A stretch of DNA of 64,000 nt from Bursaphelenchus xylophilus (taxonomy: Eukaryota; Nematoda; Chromadorea; Rhabditida; Aphelenchoididae): the NCBI GenBank assembly GCA_904066235.2, contig CAJFCV020000003.1, forward strand, positions 496,001-560,000, read 5' to 3'. This document shows positions 11,690 through 23,940 of the stretch, one piece after another (position 1 is the first letter of the stretch; each line of letters begins with the position of its first letter). The translations under genes and the position numbers were made by a program. The notes under the pieces are model-generated. The model saw only the letters and a program-made list of their open reading frames with translations, searched no databases and was not told the DNA's origin.

Positions 11690-13572
11690 GCGACCTTTTT
11701 CTACACTAGCGAACACATGCAACGGGTTAATGAGTACAAAAATGCGAATTTCTTTCATCTCCGATCTATGGGTGGAACGCTGCCGAATAATGTAATTATA
11801 GATTTGTGTATATATCCTTACATATCGATCTCATCCCTCCGAAAACCTCTCAGATTATCACAGTCTTAGATTTTGATACCAAATACTTCCAAATCTTCCC
11901 ATAACTTTTTCAAAAATTTCCCGGTCTCAGATTGAATATTATTAAAATAAATTTGGTTGTGAATGTGAGAAAAATTGCCGAGCGAACCGGTTCATTATGC
12001 CTAGAGTATCTTTGAAGTGTGTTCTACCCTATTTCTAGATGTTTCCGCCGCGGAAAGAGCAATAAAGTGCGCCCACGGCTTGTTTACTTTGTTTTGTAAA
12101 CAAGACGAGTGCCCCGAAAAGGGCGCACCATTTCGACTACATTTAGGGTTTATTTTGCCCAAATTTTAAGAGCCTTTGCTTTGCAAAGCTCTGTACTTTT
12201 AGTTTCGCATTGAATTTGGATAATTTGAATTGAGTTTAGCGGCCAAAAAATGTAGTTTTTGAGGCCCTATATGAGCAAGGATAATATCGGAGATTTTTGA
12301 AAATTTTTTGATGTTGTTGCCCGATTTAAAGGCCGCACCTGGGTTTATTAGCGGCGCAGTGATGTTGGGCAGGCTGTAGAGCATAGGCGCACCTCCACCT
12401 TGCTCCACCCGAAGTGCGGTTATCCTTTTTTACAGCAGAATTTGGCGCTGAAAGTGGGTTTGTTTGGACCCGCCGAAGGAATTGTTTTTCTCCGGTGTTG
12501 TTGCAAATGAATGAACACAGTGATTGCTGAGAGCCCCAGAGAGCCGGAGGAAAGATTATTTTCGCGCCTTGCCGTCTTATTGGCTGATTTTGGGCCCCCC
12601 TTATATTGTACTGGACAAGTGCCGGAACTTTCCCAGTTTTCTCAAATTTTTTGTTGTTTATTGTGTGCAAAAAGTGGTGTCCGTGAGTTCGAAGGCGGCA
12701 GAGAGAAGAATTGGGTGGGTCCGGTGTTTTGTAATAGAAAATAGTCAGAGTTTTAGCAGTTTCTCAAGTTTTTTGCTGGAAAATTACTGTTTTTTGATGA
12801 GAAGTCTCATTTTTCTCCTGTTTTTGTGCTTGACATGGCTGTGGAATGACGGTTGTTCAGCGAGCAGTGTTGTGAATATTATTTTATAGCGGTTGAGAAC
12901 CTATTTAATATATTTTTATGTTGTTTTAGACTATTTTTCCCCGTTTGTTCAAATTTTTATTTTTATTTCCTAAAATAAGGTTGTCTAGTGGAATAATCGT
13001 TGTCTGGTGGGTCAGAAAAATGTTGGGAAGTAGAATTGAGCGAGTCTAAGCAGTCCGTTCGGTCTTTTAAAAAGGTTTTCAAGACTTTTTCCTCCTTGTA
13101 CTTTGCAGGTCGGAAAAAGAGTAAAAGAAGAGATAAGAAGGGCTGATTTTAGCCCAAGAAAGAATCAATAAGACCTTTAAAATTTATTGATGAGCTGTTA
13201 TTAGTAGTATTGGGGGATTCGACAAGAGTTTTGAGACAAATTATATTATCCATGCCGGCTTGACATGGATAATATAATTTGAATAGGTTAATGGATGTTT
13301 AAATGAAAAATGTTTTTTGTTTAGAAGTGGATAAAGTAGTATCGTTGTTTTGGACCGCATTTTTGGCGGTTTTATTGATATTTGTCTTTTATATTATCCA
13401 TGACATGGATAATATAAAGTAAATATGTTGTCGATGTTTTTTGTTGAACTTTTGATTGATAAATGACCTTTAAGGTTTATTGATGCTATTGTGATTTTTT
13501 CGCGAATTTTCGATGTGTTTTTGCTCGTTTTTTTACTAAATTTTTGCCTTGTGTAATGTAAAAAAATTTTAG
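11690..13572. other. Upstream region of the chromodomain gene, with AT palindromes
   Basis: This region between genes has no coding sequence that I can support. It is less AT-rich around 12,050-12,750. Two perfect or near-perfect palindromes built from the AT motif (TTATATTATCCATG... and its complement) are at 13,241-13,279 and 13,388-13,418. A further variant, TTATATTGTACTGGACAAG, is near 12,600. An untranslated first exon may lie here, because the coding frame of the next gene is open back to an acceptor at 13,572. Confidence 0.5.
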
Positions 13573-13660
13573 ATTTCCCCCGTTCATCGATAACTTTGTG
13601 ATCCTCCAAGAAACACTCGAATCGTACTCCCGAGAACGAGTCACCGAAATCCTTCGCGAA

Positions 13661-15592
13661 ATGGAGCGCGCCGACCACGACAACAACATCTATCTCGTGG
13701 AACGCCTGATCAATCGGAGATGGCGTAACAACCGAGCCGAATACTTTGTGAAATGGCTGAATTATGGAGAAGAGGAGAACACCTGGGAGCCCAGAGCGAA
13801 CATCAATGTGGCTCTGTGCGACCAATATGATGCAGAACATGGAGGACCTCTGCAGCCACCGGCTAAATCTCCAAGAAAGAGAAAATCCGACACTAGTCAG
13901 CCAAGTCCACCGAAAAAGACGGCTAGAGGAGCTCCAAAGAACAGAGAATGTAAGTAGTTTTGTTTGACATTTTGTGTTGACTTTTAGGAAAAAGAGATTT
14001 GGAAGTTGAAGAAGGGCAGCTAAAATGTGTTGTTTTTGACGAATTTTGGTTGAAAAAACTATTGAAGGTTGCCGAATGTAAAACCAATTTGCTTCGCATG
14101 GCACGAAAGACTGTTTAAAATCAAATCCACCTGGCATTTGTCAAAAACTTGCGTGGTTTCAGATCAAATTATATTGTACTAGACAGGTTTTGAGAATAGT
14201 GCGAAAATTCGAAATTTTGTTGATTTTTTGTTGCGAATTTGAACTTTAAAGCATCGTAAATCTTTCAGCGATTACTCCCTCTTCTTCCCGTCGCTCCTCC
14301 AGACGCCGGACCTTGAATACCGACGACTCTAGCACCAGCATTGAACCTACTCCCACTCCAGAGCCGACTGCCGAACAGAAGAAAGAGGATGAAAAACCGG
14401 AAGAGCAACCTCTACTGGAGCCAGAACCACAAACTTCCGCCGAGAAATCGGTGGAACCAGCGGCCGAAGAGCCCGCTGAAAGCGAGGACAGCCAACAAGG
14501 GGAATTTGCGGAAGAACAGCCTGAACCTCTTCCGGAACAGGCCGAAGAACACTTTGATCAGCCAACTGAGGTGGGTCAGAGTGTATTCTAGGGATAGATA
14601 TTAGAGGATTTGATTAGAATTGAGGTTAAAATATCAAATCGACCAAATTTTATATTGTTCTATGTATTTTTTGACAATTTTTAATTATTTTTGGTTTCAG
14701 CAGCCCATCCTTGATCCGCCTGCTCCTCCAGCCAACGCGGAGCCCGTTGATGACATCCCAGATTCTTGTAAGTGATGTTTTCCTAATTTTTTACTTGTGA
14801 TTTTTAGTCATCGAACCACCGGAGGAGCCCAACCAGCCAGTTGAAGAAGCGCCTCTGCCGAAAGTGACCAGCTACTTGGTGTCCAATGAAGCCAACCCCA
14901 ATGATCAGCACATTGTCCAGATCTATGAGAATGCACCGCAGTCTTTGGAGGCGGCGGATAATGGACAAATCGTCTCTGGGAATGGCAATGGGGAAGCTCA
15001 TAAACCTCAGGTAAGATTACGGAAGTAATGGTGAATTTTGGGACGTAAAAGGTTTTCAAGTCATAAAAAGGAGTATTAGGACAAATCGTGGAGATATAGT
15101 GAAGTTTTGAACTTAAAATTGAGATTGGTTGTCATGGATAATATAAAAATATTTTTTAAGGTTTATTTTTTGGCGAGCTATCGGTTGGAGTTGGTGAGTG
15201 GAGACTAAAAATAGCTTATAAAGGGCACTGGACCGAATTTTTGGATTTTTTTTTTCTTGTCCGAGCCGGAAATTTTTGAGTTTTGTAATGGAGAATATAA
15301 TATCAATGTCGTTTTTGTAGGCAGCTTAGGGATTTTTAGGTGTCGGTGGGGATTAGGGAAGAGTTATCGGATCTAACCGGATTTGTACACGATTTTTTTT
15401 TGCTAAAAATTTACTGTTTTTTGTCATGTATAATATAATGAGATGATTTTTTAAGAAAGATTCGGTTGGTTTGAGGCCTGTATTGTAAACTTGTGCTTGC
15501 AGGAGTACAACGGGAATGGTGACGAGCTGAGGAACGCCGTGCGCACCGACGTCACCGTCAACAATCAGACCTCCACCATCTGGGAACTGTAG
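13661..15592 (+). CDS. Chromodomain protein with acidic P/E-rich tail
   Basis: Exons 13661-13949, 14269-14570, 14701-14767, 14808-15010 and 15503-15592 (TAG) give 316 aa from the ATG at 13661. The frame is open upstream to an acceptor at 13571-13572, so an earlier start in an upstream exon is possible. Residues about 9-55 form a chromodomain: YLVERLINRRW, the aromatic-cage strand YFVKWLNYGEEENTWEP, then an N-containing C-terminal helix. The cage aromatics (Tyr, Trp, Trp) are all present, so binding of methyl-lysine histone tails is expected. A basic linker (KSPRKRK, SRRSSRRR) resembles a nuclear signal. The rest is Pro/Glu-rich and probably disordered; no chromoshadow domain is seen. The nearest families are HP1/CEC-type single-chromodomain proteins of nematodes. 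Intron 4 and both neighbouring introns carry the AT motif. Confidence 0.85.
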
Positions 15593-15752
15593 GCGCGGTC
15601 TTGTGGACCGCCCTCTCCTCCTCCTCCTCTTTTCTCTTCTAGATTCCTCCCATCCCTAATAATATATGTTCTTTGTTACCCTTGTGCCTCTAACCCCCCC
15701 TATATTTCCATTACTTTGTACAATTTTAATCCACTTTTCTCGTAATTTTCTC

Positions 15753-15758
15753 AATAAA
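15753..15758 (+). terminator. Poly(A) signal AATAAA of the chromodomain gene
   Basis: A canonical AATAAA lies 160 bp after the stop codon, preceded by pyrimidine-rich 3' UTR sequence. It is the only AATAAA in this 3' region. Confidence 0.6.
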
Positions 15759-16125
15759 CCCGACCGCAAAAATGATATCAAAAATTTATTAAGTAGTCCG
15801 TAATTTGCGGAAATTCCATACCCGTTGCGACGAATAGATATGCTACAGTAACGGTTAATACATGTTTCAAGAGTTATAAGGCATTCAAACAAGAAATAAA
15901 ATAGACCATGAGCTGAGAGAAGGGTAATATAAATTTTGTTTCGAAATTTGGTTCTTTCTCTAAAATACACTTTTACACATCGAATACATTCTACAACAAA
16001 CATTTTGTTCGTCATAACCCTCATTAACATCACTTTTCTGTCAAAAAATTTCAAAAAAATCGGCTAAAAACAACAATTAGTAGTTTCAAAGCAATGAGTA
16101 GATATACAATAACAATATTATTCTA

Positions 16126-19100
16126 TTAGAAGCACTCATCCAGGAGCTCTTCTTCGATCGTGTCGTCAAAAATCTCCAAAACACATTCGTCGGACTCGTC
16201 GACCGGGCGCAGGTCGGGCGCGAAGATTCCTTTGACCGTTTCCTTGTCCCACAGCACTTCGTGCTCCATGATTTCGAAAACGAAACGTTCGTCCTCCTCG
16301 TCCAGCAGGCATATTCGACCAATTGGCTGGAAAAATTCGAAGTATTAAATTTGAAAAAAAAAAAATATTGAAGGAGAGTAAATTTTGGCCGATATTTTGG
16401 GAAATTTTCGGGGTTTGAAGAATAAAATGAGAAAAGAATGCTTTGTAGCCAACTTATTTTAGGTTGCAAGACCGCCAGGAGAACGATACTACCAGTTTCA
16501 ACCAGAAATTTTATCAAAAAATCAAGATTTTTGCCCGTTTTTCTTACAAGGAGAGTACTTCTATGGGGCGTGGAGTTACAGGTCGAGACATACATCAAAA
16601 CAATCGCAAAAGTTTTCTGATTCAGAATATGTGAAAGTTAGCCGCCTAATTTTGGTTTGTAAGGGTGAAAAAATCCTCGGAACTTTTCTCGCAACACCAC
16701 ACAAATGCTCAAAAAAAAAGCTTTTGATTTGGTAGAAACTTGGTCAAAATGGCATTTATGTGGTGTTGCGAGAAAAATTCAGAGGATTTTTTCACCCTTA
16801 CAAACTAAAATTAGGCAGCTAACTTTTACATATTCTGAATCAGAAAAATTTTGCGATTTTTTGATATATGTCTCGACATGTAATATACCCCATAGAAGTG
16901 ACTTCCTAGTTAGAAAAACGGGCAAAAATCTTGATTTTTTTGTAAAAATTTCTGGTTGAAACTGATAGTATCATACTCCTAGAGGTCTTGCAACCCAAAA
17001 TAAGTTGGCTACACAGCATTCTTTTCTCATTTTATTCTTCAAACACCGAAAATTTCCCAAAAAAACCGGCCAAAATTTTTAAAAGTTGTCAAAAGACTTC
17101 TTTTTTCATATTGAAAAACGAAAAAATTTGGCTCAGGCGGCGAGATAATGCCGCATTACAAATTCATAAGTTTGTAATGATCCAGTGGCAAAAAACGTAG
17201 CATTTTGCATCCGGGAAGTATCAAAAATGTGGAAAAATGCTTCCCTCTCCAAGTGAAAAAACTTCGTTTTGAAGGGCCCTTTCCCCCACCAAAAGTGAAG
17301 CATTTTGCCACGTTTTTGGTACTTCCCGGATGCAAAATGGTACGTGTTTCGCCACTGGATCAGGTCCCCCCAGTGTATTTTACAAAATTTTGAGATCTTT
17401 ACCAAAAAAATTTGAAAAAAAATCAAAAAAAAACTCGAAAAAATCTCAATTTTCCCACCAAATTTAATTTAAAAAAAATGTGTTTAATAAAATCATTCTA
17501 GTTCCCCCTCAAACCACTAACCACCATAATTTTCTGATCCATCCAGCCTTTTCCCCAAAAAAATTTAATTTTTTCTGAACCCCCAAAAACCCCCCACAAT
17601 TTACATTTCGCCCGAAGCAAATCCGGTTACAGTACGCATGACAGGCCCAGAGCTTGCATCTCCACGCCAAAATCGCGGTCCCGAGCGCGAATCCAACAAG
17701 TTTCGTCCAATGTATCAGGTACGATCGCATAAACCGGGCTGGGTTTCCGAAATTCGAAAAATTTTCGATTGAAAAAACACGAAAAGCGAAGAGTTCAGCG
17801 TTTATCCGACTTTCAACGCCGAGTTCAGCGTTTATCCCACTTTCAATCGGGCTTCCGTGGGAGGAAAGCAGCATGGAAGGAATGAGAAAAAGTGGGAGTT
17901 TAGCGTCGGTTTTTATGAAGACTGTCTTCTGAAGGCTGTTATTAACGGAAATGACGTCGGAAAAATGAAAAAGCGATGGTGTTTTCGCTGATTTCTCAAC
18001 AAACGGTAATCGTGGAAGAGTTTGTAATGGGAATTGGGGTCAAGCTGCTTTTCCGGAGGGAGGAATGGGTAATCGAAAAAACACAGGTTCGATCTCAAGA
18101 ATAATATAATTTTCGATAAAATTCGATCAAAAAATTTGCAAAATCTTAAATTGCATATCATTTTTGAGATCTATAGGGTCTATTCCACTAATTAAATTGT
18201 AAAATCATAAAAATTTTTGATCAAACTTGTCTAGTATAACATAGATCATCTAAAACAATGTCAATTTTTCGATCTAAAAACCTCAAAATCAAACTAATTC
18301 AAAGTTGAAACATCTTACAATACCCTTTTATTCTATTAACAACCCTATTCTACCATGACTTCCTTCAAAAATTGAATTAAAAATCAAGGGGTTTGACGTC
18401 ATGAACAATATAATTTGCGACAAAATTGAGCCAAAAAAGACAAAATCTGCGAACACAAAAGGATTTTTAAGACAAATAATGGACATTCCACATATAAAAT
18501 CCAGGAATAAACTTAATTTTGATCAAAAATTGTCTAGTGCAATATCAGCTATCGAAAACAATATAAATTTCATTGAAATTCGTCAAAAATTGGTTACATC
18601 GCTTATAAAATAGTGCTTTCAAGACGTTACAGGTCTTTTCAAAGCAGCATAACACAAAAAAAAAACGATGATTTTCGATCAAAACTGCCATGTCCAATAT
18701 AAGTCATCCAAAAAAATATCGAGTTCTCGCTCAATACACCTCAAAATCAAGCATAATAGCCTCTAAATTTAATTTAACAACCACTTTCTTCAATTTTTGA
18801 TCTTCTAGTAACGTATTTTCGGCAAAAATAAAAAAAATTTTTGCACAATGCAGTCCCTCCAGACCTCTAAATCAAGATCAGGACCCGCTCCGATCCCCCC
18901 AATGTTCCGCTAAATTGTACTCTACAGGGAAAACAAACCTCCGTTCCACTTCCCATCTCGAGAAGCAGACGAAAAACACGAGTTACTGCTTTCTAACGGC
19001 ATGTTAAAGTAGTGGGGTTTTGGAAGACAAACAAACCTTTTTTCCGCGAGCTCTCGCGCGAGAAATCCGATCACAAACCGAGGAGAACGCCCGTGAAAGC

Positions 19101-20728
19101 GAATGGAATAAAGGTTCAGCCGGAAATTCGAGCTGTTCGCGGTCTTGGAGATAAAAGAGAGGGGAGGACATCAATTTTGACAAATTTCGGCTCAAAAACA
19201 ATATTTTCGAAGAAGGAACGGGTGAAAAACGTGTCTGATTGTTCGTTCTCGTGATAATCTAGACAGTCAATGATGCTTTAGGTTTCCATTCATAAGAAAA
19301 ACGTGATTTTCGACATTTTTTATATTACTTTAGGTCAATTTGATAAAAAATCGCCAAAAGTGATCAAAATTCAAAATAACCCCACAAATTACAGTACGCA
19401 AAAAGTCGATGTTGATATCGGCCTTCATTGTTAACCCATTTCACATCTGTTTAATCCCAAAAACCCTCATTTCCCCCTAAATTACCATTCAAATCACCTA
19501 CTACAATATAAACATCCAAATTCCACAAATAAACAAGACTTTTGCCCATTATTTTTCCATTAATGATTCATCCCGATAATTTCGGGCCAAATGGCATTAC
19601 AAAAAACTCGCAAACTGACTCACCGAACTAGGGTCGAGCCGATCTTTGAGCTGAACTATATTCGAGTTCTCATCCCTCTTGGATGATTTGACCTTCCTCC
19701 GTCGCTCGAGCTGATCCAGCGTATCCTGGCTGAGGATTTTGTGGATGCGCCCCGATTTAGGCTCCACAAGCTTGGGTTGATCCAGTTTTCGGCGCTTCCG
19801 GAAATCGGCTCGATGGTGAAGATGTTCCCGCCATTTGGAGTGGTGGGATTGTTCGGAAGCTAGAATCAGACCTTATAATAGCCTTAAAACACCATATCTA
19901 GCTCAACAAACACTTTCATCATCAATATCAAAGATATTTTGATATTACTCATGATCAAATTCAAGTCATGCCTAAACCCCAGAAAAAACAAACAAATTTA
20001 AATCAACTCACCTTTTAATTTAAACCCAGGAGATTCAGTGTACCTTCTTTCGTCTACATATTGAAGTTTGGCGTCCTCAAAACTGTTATTCAGCCGGCTA
20101 CAGGTCGGAGATTCAGCCGAAGTTGATTCGGAATCCGGCTCTTCTGAAGACGGAGTGGTAGCGCTGGAGCTGGAGTTGTAGTCGTAAATGTACAGATTTG
20201 GTCGGAATGATTCAGTCTTCAATTGATAAGCGTCGAATTGCTGCAAACAGAGGAGAAATTAGCAAATTTGTGTTATCCATAACAGTTGATGGAAAAGTCT
20301 TTCAAAAAATCAGAGAATCCAGGTAATTACTAGCTAAAACTGACTTGGCCAGCCACATGGGGCCTAATACGTTAGATCAACGTAAACTTTCTAAGAATAA
20401 CATCCGCATAACCATTAGCGACCTTATTTTAGTTTCAGATAGCTACCTAAATTTCGAAACTCCCAAAAATTGATAAAAACTCAATTACTTCGCATCGTTT
20501 TGACTTGTAAAAACAACAGAGCTTCTCCATGAACGACTGGGAACCTTCTCCATCCCGAAAAAAGCAAAAACCCAATAAAAAATTTAGGCGCGACTTTGTC
20601 GGTTCAAAAAATCCGCAAAATTCTCGAAAATTGTACATTTTCTCTTCGAAATTGACCAAAAAATGCAACGAAACTTGTCGACTCACCTGTGCCGAGCTCC
20701 ATGGAAGCAACATACAATCGGAAGGCAT
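16126..20728 (-). CDS. Unrecognised 235-aa protein with basic middle and acidic C-terminus
   Basis: Minus-strand exons 20728-20687, 20240-20012, 19859-19624 and 16326-16126 join in frame (ATG at 20726-20728, TAA at 16126-16128) to 235 aa. All donors are GTGAGT-like and all acceptors end in AG. The N-terminus (MPSDCMLLPWSSAQ, then FDAYQLKTESFRPNLYIYDYN) looks conserved in character; residues 38-60 are Ser/Glu-rich. Residues about 92-165 are strongly basic and helical (KWREHLHHRADFRKRRK; LERRRKVKSSKR). The last 65 residues are acidic with the motif IGRICLLDEEDERFVFEI and end in EEELLDECF. I do not recognise the family and assign no function; the basic-acidic layout would fit a nucleic-acid or chromatin-associated adaptor, but that is only inference. 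The last intron is 3.3 kb and transposon-rich. Confidence 0.65.
16385..17068. mobile_element. Foldback element with about 300-bp inverted arms
   Basis: The sequence from about 16385 to 16715 recurs reverse-complemented at about 16745-17068, with roughly 85-90% similarity by eye. Landmarks are TAGCCAACTTATTTTAGGTT and its complement AACCCAAAATAAGTTGGCTA, and AAAATCAAGATTTTTGCCCG with its complement. The loop is only about 30 bp. No transposase is present. It lies inside the last intron of the minus-strand gene above. Confidence 0.8.
17185..17376. mobile_element. MITE of the GATCCAGTGGCAAAAA family, copy 1
   Basis: Inverted ends GATCCAGTGGCAAAAA and the complement of TTCGCCACTGGATC flank an imperfect palindrome that contains GCATTTTGCATCCGGGAAGT and its reverse complement. 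A second copy is at about 40,578-40,815. Confidence 0.75.
17377..19623. other. Remainder of the 3.3-kb intron
   Basis: This is non-coding intron sequence of the unrecognised minus-strand gene. Variants of the AT motif occur near 18,238, 18,398-18,413 (GTCATGAACAATATAA), 18,532, 18,690 and 19,320. A direct repeat of GAGTTCAGCGTTTATC is at about 17,785-17,845. Open frames here lack any domain or splice support. Confidence 0.5.
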
Positions 20729-22200
20729 GGGAAAGAGCAAAATTTCTCGATAAAAATTGAGACTTTCCGTTGTTTTTCCAAAAATTTTTTCCGATTTGGC
20801 GGGAAATGTCCGCAGAGGACAGGACTGGACGCGCGAGCTGATCGAGTGGCACTCAATCTACATGCGATGGGTTCGACCTGTCAATACGAGCCCATTATTT
20901 ATTCAGAGGTAGGAAAATATTATATTATACTTGGTGGCCTTGAAGGAAAATGCGGGAATTTTTGGAATTTGAGAGGGGAATACGGTAACAAAAGGGGTTT
21001 GAAGTTGGGATTTAGGGTCTATCAGTCTGGCCGAAAAAGAACCGGCCTCCCCGGACCCTTCCGTCGCACTCACCCCAAGCCCCAATTTGCATCGCCGAGA
21101 AATTTGGAGGGCATCGCCGAAAGAAAGAGCAAAAACAACGCATCGCCAGCGATAAAAGTGGGTTTTGCACAGTGCAAATGCCCTTTTTCTGCTGTTTCGC
21201 ACTGTGCAATCCCAAAAATTCAGCGATTCTTCGAAGTCGCGCGCGCTTTTGCGATGCATCGCGAAAACATTCAATTTCGAGGTTGCGATTTCGATGCGCG
21301 AGGGGGGCCGGTTCTTTTTCGGCCAGACTGATAAAAAGATGGTATATTAAATTTTATAGCAAAAAAATGTAGTCACAGCAATTTCCCAGTGATTTTCTTC
21401 GAGAAAAGCCATCAAAAATTTGAAGCTCCCAAAACAGGAAGTAAAGTCCAAAGAGGGCAAAAACAAGTCGTAAAATGAACAATAAAGGTATACAAACGTA
21501 TTTCAACGTCAGTTCAACAGGTTTAACTTGATATAACAGCCGAAATGGTATGTTTATTGATAAAAAACTGGGAAAAGGTGAAAATGGATGCCTAAAACAA
21601 GGTGTTTACCCTCCGAAACGTGAGTGGAATGTAATTTCAGACAATTTACAGGATATGTCAACAATTACCGATTGTACTTTACAATATAAAACTTAAAAAA
21701 ATCCCGAAAATTTGTGTTTGAGTCTTCAGCTGAACAGATCCTCGTAGCTCTCGGCATTCTCGCAGAAAAACATACGTATACAGCTTTTTTTGATTGAATT
21801 GAACGTAGTATTGCGATCGGTGGCTAAGGCGATTATCGGACCAGACTGATTAGATCGTGTTTTTCCCGATGCAACTCTTGTTCGCGGAGATACCTTCAAA
21901 AAACAGGATTTAGAATGGAATGGAATCAAAAGACTGTTATATGCATGATTTTTGCATTTTTTGGCCATGATTTTTCGAGTTTGATCAAAATTTTATATGA
22001 TAACCAAAACATTTTTTAAAATTTTTGGTTTGTGTAAGAAAAAGAGCCACAAAGTAACCTAGATAGGGCACATTTCGTCCCCACATTAGATGTGTCCAAA
22101 TAATAAGAATCAAGACATACTGCGTAATTTGTGTCCTATATAGCCGAAAAGTTCACCACGAATGGGGTTATCTTGTTAATCAAACCCCTGAGGCAATGAC
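20729..22200. other. Intergenic region between the minus-strand gene and the pepsin-like cluster
   Basis: It contains one MITE (21,026-21,332), an AT-motif variant at 20,921-20,934, and a minus-strand ORF at 21,968-21,726. That ORF ends in a plausible coding-like segment (SGPIIALATDRNTTFNSIKK and following) but has no good splice acceptor and no family that I recognise. I see no other gene. Confidence 0.4.
21026..21332. mobile_element. MITE with CAGTCTGGCCGAAAAAGAAC ends
   Basis: The left end ATCAGTCTGGCCGAAAAAGA is matched by the reverse-complement right end TCTTTTTCGGCCAGACTGAT. The roughly 307-bp interior is rich in GCATCG units and internal inverted repeats (TTGCACAGTGCAAAT). A 222-aa plus-strand frame crosses it and is not a gene. 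Confidence 0.75.
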
Positions 22201-22242
22201 CTCTCCCTGTAAGCACCCGCAAAATCTGCCGCCGCTGCTACC

Positions 22243-22248
22243 TGATAA
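22243..22248 (+). promoter_or_regulatory. GATA site (TGATAA) of pepsin-like gene 1
   Basis: TGATAAGG lies 106 bp before the ATG, and a TATATAAA box is at 22313-22320. Equivalent TGATAA sites precede gene 2 (24671-24676) and gene 3 (36603-36608). In nematodes, TGATAA is the core recognised by intestinal GATA factors (ELT-2 type), so gut expression is inferred. Confidence 0.55.
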
Positions 22249-22353
22249 GGGGTTCCCGCGATTTATGAGGTTATAATTGGCATGTAACAAGAAAGAGGCT
22301 CTGTTTTTCAAATATATAAAAGCTCAATGACATGACTGTTTGTTGTATTAAAC

Positions 22354-23940
22354 ATGTTCTCAAAGTTTTTGATTGTCTGTCTGTTAGGCTCGGCGTTAGC
22401 TGAGGTGTTTCGAATTGGGCTCACCAAGGAATTCAAAAGATCGAAAGAAGCAAAGGTGGCGGGACATGACCGAGGGCTAAACTATGCCGCATTGGATCAT
22501 GTTTACACCGGTAGGTAATTTACAGAGTGCCACAGAATTCGGCATCGCGATAAATTCTCAGGACTTTTCGCGCTGTGTAGTACAATACCCACTACCCTTC
22601 CCATTTTTAAGGAATCGTCTCTCTCGGCACCCCGCTGCAAGATGTTAACGTCGCTTTCGACACAGAATCCGGGGTCTTCTGGGTGCCTGATGACGAATGC
22701 CCTTGCGATGCGGAATGCTCCAATGGTAAGGAATTTTAAAATGCGTTTTTGACATCGCGTTCAAGTTAGCAAGAACCCTATTACCAAAAAATCATTTGTA
22801 TGGTGATTATTTTCTGGTCACTTATAGAACCCTTCTGCCGTGACATTTGTAGCACTCATTGCTGCTCTCGAGGCGGTGGAAATTCCACTTCGGCCGGCAG
22901 TGAAGATGGCCAGCCGGCTCCGGTCGGCGTCTGCACGCACAAAAACGTCTACGACCCGAAGAAATCGAGCTCTTACATTGGCCGCCGCGTTTCAACCGCT
23001 GAGCCCTTCTTGAACGAGAACATCACCGTCAACTTGGCCTACGAGACCTTCCGTCTTGTCCCTCATCGTGCGGATAGTGTCAGCATTAAGTACTTTCAGT
23101 TCGGGCACGTCAACGACCTTCCAGAAGCGTTTGAAGATGTCCCGTATGATGGGGTCTTCGGCCTTGGACGTGTGGGCCCAAAGCGGACGAAAGCGCCGAT
23201 CAAGCAGTTGTTCGAGCGGAGGGTTATCCCCAATGCCGTAGTCACGCTCTCATTGAAGGACGGACATACTCCTAACCAAGTATATGATGGAGTAATAACT
23301 TTTGGGAAAATCGATGAGACTTTCTGCAACCTAAGCTCGGCTCACTTTGTCCCTGTCGCATCGACCAACAAGTGGAACTTCAATGTGAACACTGCTGCCC
23401 TGAACGCGACTATCTTAAGCGATTTAACTTGGACGGTAAGTCAAGTCGGATTCTATATATACGGCGCGGGACTTATAAATCTTTATGTGGCCATAAAATA
23501 TGTCATGATTGCTCTCGTTTAAAAAGTGTCATCTTATAAGTCCATATCTTATACTTCTCTAGTTTTGGCTTGTTGCATAAATGAGAGCCATTTTTTAGGC
23601 CAGAGTTAACCCTTCATCGCCTTTTATCCACATCCCGATCAAAATCTGGGATGGAATTAAGAGCCAGCTCATTCATGACGTCGAGAATGACCGTTACACG
23701 GCGCGCTGCAGCGTCTTGAAAAACAAGTTGTTCTCAAACTTCCATATTGAGATTGGGTCCAGAAAGAACAACGTTATGGCAAAGCAAATTATTATTGAAA
23801 GGGGAAGCGAGCTGTGCGAGTTGTTGGTCCGGCCAGCCGCGGAGAATGACGACCATTGGATCCTGGGTCTCCCATTCTTCAGCGAACGTTGTGTGGCGTT
23901 GGATTACAACGGAAAGATTGCAGTTTCTGACTTCAAATAA
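22354..23940 (+). CDS. Pepsin-family (A1) aspartic protease-like protein 1, both active-site motifs altered
   Basis: Exons 22354-22510, 22612-22725, 22828-23435 and 23599-23940 give 406 aa. Residues 1-17 are a signal peptide (LIVCLLGSALA), so the product should be secreted or lysosomal. The pepsin fold is visible: LGTPLQDVNVAF before the first motif, WVP after it, FGLGRVG in the N-lobe, and LGLPFFSERCVALDYNGKI at the C-lobe end. The first catalytic motif is DTESG (residues 69-73) instead of DTGS. In the second, ARVNPSSP replaces AxVDTGTS, so the second catalytic Asp is Asn (297). By the known two-Asp mechanism this copy should lack protease activity. A Cys cluster (CPCDAEC, then CRDICSTHCC) replaces the usual loop after WVP. 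It is the first of three paralogues with identical exon structure. Confidence 0.9.

Noticed and set aside
12511..12889. Overlapping plus-strand ORFs upstream of the chromodomain gene
   Set aside because: They overlap each other in different frames, show no domain and cannot be joined in phase to the chromodomain exon.
16086..16598. 170-aa minus-strand frame
   Set aside because: It overlaps the real last exon in another frame and continues into the foldback element; the spliced frame has the acidic conserved C-terminus instead.
20663..21331. 222-aa plus-strand open frame
   Set aside because: It runs through a MITE and through the first exon of the minus-strand gene; composition is repeat-like and no domain is seen.
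21726..21968. 80-aa minus-strand ORF that looks partly coding
   Set aside because: The putative acceptor is weak (TTGAAG), no partner exon was found and no family is recognised; kept only as a note in the intergenic entry.
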